Shown: positions 7,306-8,991 of the stretch, piece after piece | Numbering within the stretch: the first letter of the stretch is position 1 | Layout: each line of letters opens with the position of its first letter | NCBI GenBank assembly: GCA_030830765.1 | Contig: JAURMJ010000417.1 | Coordinates: 1 to 8,991 of the forward strand | DNA from: Quisquiliibacterium sp. | Lineage (GTDB): Bacteria; Pseudomonadota; Gammaproteobacteria; Burkholderiales; Burkholderiaceae_E | Direction of reading: 5' to 3' | DNA: 8,991 nt | Program-made: the position numbers and the translations under genes | The notes under the pieces: generated by a model | Seen by the model: only the letters and a program-made list of their open reading frames with translations | What the model was told of the DNA's origin: nothing | Database searches by the model: none

Positions 7306-8991
7306 TTAGAAACCCAACGAAATATCGCGGTGGTTAGCCTCGCAGGCAGCCACTGCCAAGGCTTGCTGACGCGTCATGTTGGGCTGCAATCGCGCGCCAA
7401 TGGTGTCGCGAATAGCTGCCTCGTAGGCACTGATACCAGGTGCCAGTTCCTGCGAAGCACGGTTACGCCAAACAAGCTGAGCATCGACAGCCGCAATCGC
7501 GCTATCGAGCAACTTTACAGCGGCCTCCTTATCCGGTTTTCTTCCTCGCAGCGCGCTTCGCGCGTTGGAGACCATCGACCGAATGTCTGAGGTGCCCTCG
7601 AGCTTAGTAAACTCCTTACCGAGCTCACTGAGCGGATTGAGCATTGCCTCCGGCTCGGATCCCTCAACCTGTCCACGCAAGGCCAACAGCTTGTCCTTCA
7701 GGGGCGCCAGTCCAGACGACGCCGCCAGGACCTTCTGCAACTCAGTAATGGGTTCATACGCTTGATCGGCAGTGCGTCGATACTTGGCCTGCGCCATGCG
7801 TTCAGCGCGTTGCAATGCATTGAAGTCCGTACGTGCCTTTGCCCACTCGGCAGGAATCGTCGCCTCAATCGCCTTGACCTCTTCGCGATGAGCCGAGATC
7901 TGCGCCTCCAAGGCCTGGCGCCGGCGCTCGATATCGTCGCCACGTAACTGACCGACATGAGTTTCCAGCTCTGCGATCTTTTCCTTAACGTCACGCGCGC
8001 GCTTTTGAATGTCGCGAACCTGGGAATGCAGCGGCTTGAATCCAGGCGCGGCAGCGTTAACCACGCCGGCGGCCGCATTCGCTTCAGCTAACAAACCCAT
8101 CGCTTGCTCAGCGTTGTTCAATGCCTTCGTGGTGCTGTTGGCCAGCGGCTTGGGCAGATAGCTCAGATCCAGGCCGCGAGCTGCAGCGATAGCCGACTTG
8201 AGTTCAGGCCCCCTGCTGACGTACTCGCCAGTCAGGTATTCCTCAAGGCAGTATTGCAGCTTCGGGTTCCGAGGCGGTGGCGCAGTCTCTGAAAGGAATG
8301 AGGAACGGTAGGGCAGATAGTTGACTAACGCGGGATAGTTGCCAACGATTGCGAGACCGCACAACTGCAGCAGAATAAACGGCACCACGCCCTTGTAGAT
8401 GTCGACCGTCTTGACGCTGGGCGGCGCCACGCCACGAAGGTAAAACAGCGCAAAGCCAAACGGCGGAGTGAGAAAGGATGTCTGAATGTTCAGACCGATC
8501 ATCACCCCAAGCCATACCGCAGTGATGTTGGCCTCTGGATCCGCCAGCAGAATAGGCGCCACAATCGGCACAACAACAACCGCAATCTCGATGAAATCAA
8601 GGAAAAAGCCAAGGAAGAAAATCACCGCCATCACGATGATGAACTGGCTCCAGAATCCACCGGGCAGCGAGGTCAGATAATCACGGACGTAGTCTTCGCC
8701 ACCGAAGGCGCGGAATGCCGCGGTGAGCAGTGCCGCGCCCATCAGGATGATGAAAACCAAGGAGGTGGTCTTGGCGGTTTCGACCATGACTTCGCGCAGG
8801 GTGTTTCCAATGCGCAAGGTGCGCAAAGTACTCCAGATCAATGCCACGACCAGGCTGGCGACGGCAATTCCTCCAAGCAGGATGCCGCGCGCACTCTCCT
8901 CGGACGTGATGTTCTTGACGTTGGTGTCGTAATTGGCCAGAACAAAGGCAATCCCTGCGAGTGACAGCAACCCGATGATCGCGGGAACATA
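7306..8991 (-). CDS. TRAP transporter large permease (DctM family), C-terminal part, with long coiled-coil tail
   Basis: The frame is open through base 8991 and ends at TAA (7308-7306), giving 561 visible residues; the TTG at 8970 is internal. Residues 1 to about 222 are the end of a TRAP large membrane subunit, which drives substrate uptake with an ion gradient together with a small membrane subunit and a periplasmic binding protein. Hydrophobic segments lie at about 1-19, 35-54, 75-95, 115-148 (two), 158-187 and 199-222. TSFLTPPFGFALFYLRGVAP (about 171-190) is a family block, close to the group annotated as mannitol/chloroaromatic transporters. Substrate cannot be told. Residues about 232-561 are an extra soluble tail: Ala-rich, charged, with heptads V325-I328-A332-V335-I339-L342-V346-L349 and a second coil at about 361-379. 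No membrane segment or known enzyme motif is seen in the tail. No partner subunit is in the window; they may lie beyond the right edge, upstream of this gene. Confidence 0.9.
   Translation of the reverse strand, partial: YVPAIIGLLSLAGIAFVLANYDTNVKNITSEESARGILLGGIAVASLVVALIWSTLRTLRIGNTLREVMVETAKTTSLVFIILMGAALLTAAFRAFGGEDYVRDYLTSLPGGFWSQFIIVMAVIFFLGFFLDFIEIAVVVVPIVAPILLADPEANITAVWLGVMIGLNIQTSFLTPPFGFALFYLRGVAPPSVKTVDIYKGVVPFILLQLCGLAIVGNYPALVNYLPYRSSFLSETAPPPRNPKLQYCLEEYLTGEYVSRGPELKSAIAAARGLDLSYLPKPLANSTTKALNNAEQAMGLLAEANAAAGVVNAAAPGFKPLHSQVRDIQKRARDVKEKIAELETHVGQLRGDDIERRRQALEAQISAHREEVKAIEATIPAEWAKARTDFNALQRAERMAQAKYRRTADQAYEPITELQKVLAASSGLAPLKDKLLALRGQVEGSEPEAMLNPLSELGKEFTKLEGTSDIRSMVSNARSALRGRKPDKEAAVKLLDSAIAAVDAQLVWRNRASQELAPGISAYEAAIRDTIGARLQPNMTRQQALAVAACEANHRDISLGF

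Overview
The window comes from a GC-rich bacterial chromosome (about 60% G+C by eye, not computed), most likely a betaproteobacterium or a closely similar gammaproteobacterium. The basis is the gene order aceE-aceF-lpdA with a homodimeric-type pyruvate dehydrogenase E1, and a lipoyl domain fused to the front of the E3 subunit, as in Neisseria, Bordetella, Ralstonia and Nitrosomonas. This placement is an inference from family resemblance, not a database result.

Layout. Positions 1-888 (+) hold the C-terminal part of argininosuccinate lyase (argH), cut by the left edge. It converges, with a 7-base gap, on a tight leftward operon at 6862-896 (-): aceE (E1), aceF (E2) and lpdA (E3). This operon encodes the whole pyruvate dehydrogenase complex, with 10- and 14-base gaps between genes and good Shine-Dalgarno sequences. 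Positions 6863-7111 are a divergent promoter region: a sigma-70-like promoter with an overlapping small palindrome faces left into aceE, and a stable-RNA-type promoter faces right into a tRNA-Arg(ACG) gene at 7112-7188. A terminator follows the tRNA, and the 117-base spacer to 7305 carries three hairpins in all. The right end, 7306-8991 (-), is the C-terminal part of a TRAP transporter large permease, whose N-terminus lies beyond the right edge.

How the genes work together. AceE decarboxylates pyruvate and passes the acetyl group to the lipoyl arm of AceF. AceF transfers it to CoA, and LpdA reoxidises the dihydrolipoyl arm and makes NADH. The lipoyl domains of E2 and E3 are near-copies (66 of the first 78 residues identical), which suggests an internal duplication. 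argH (arginine synthesis), the tRNA and the TRAP permease have no evident functional tie to the operon.

This is mostly ordinary core metabolism. The one unusual item is the TRAP permease: after its last membrane segment it carries about 330 extra soluble, charged, partly coiled-coil residues. I see no CRISPR array, insertion sequence, integrase or defence gene.
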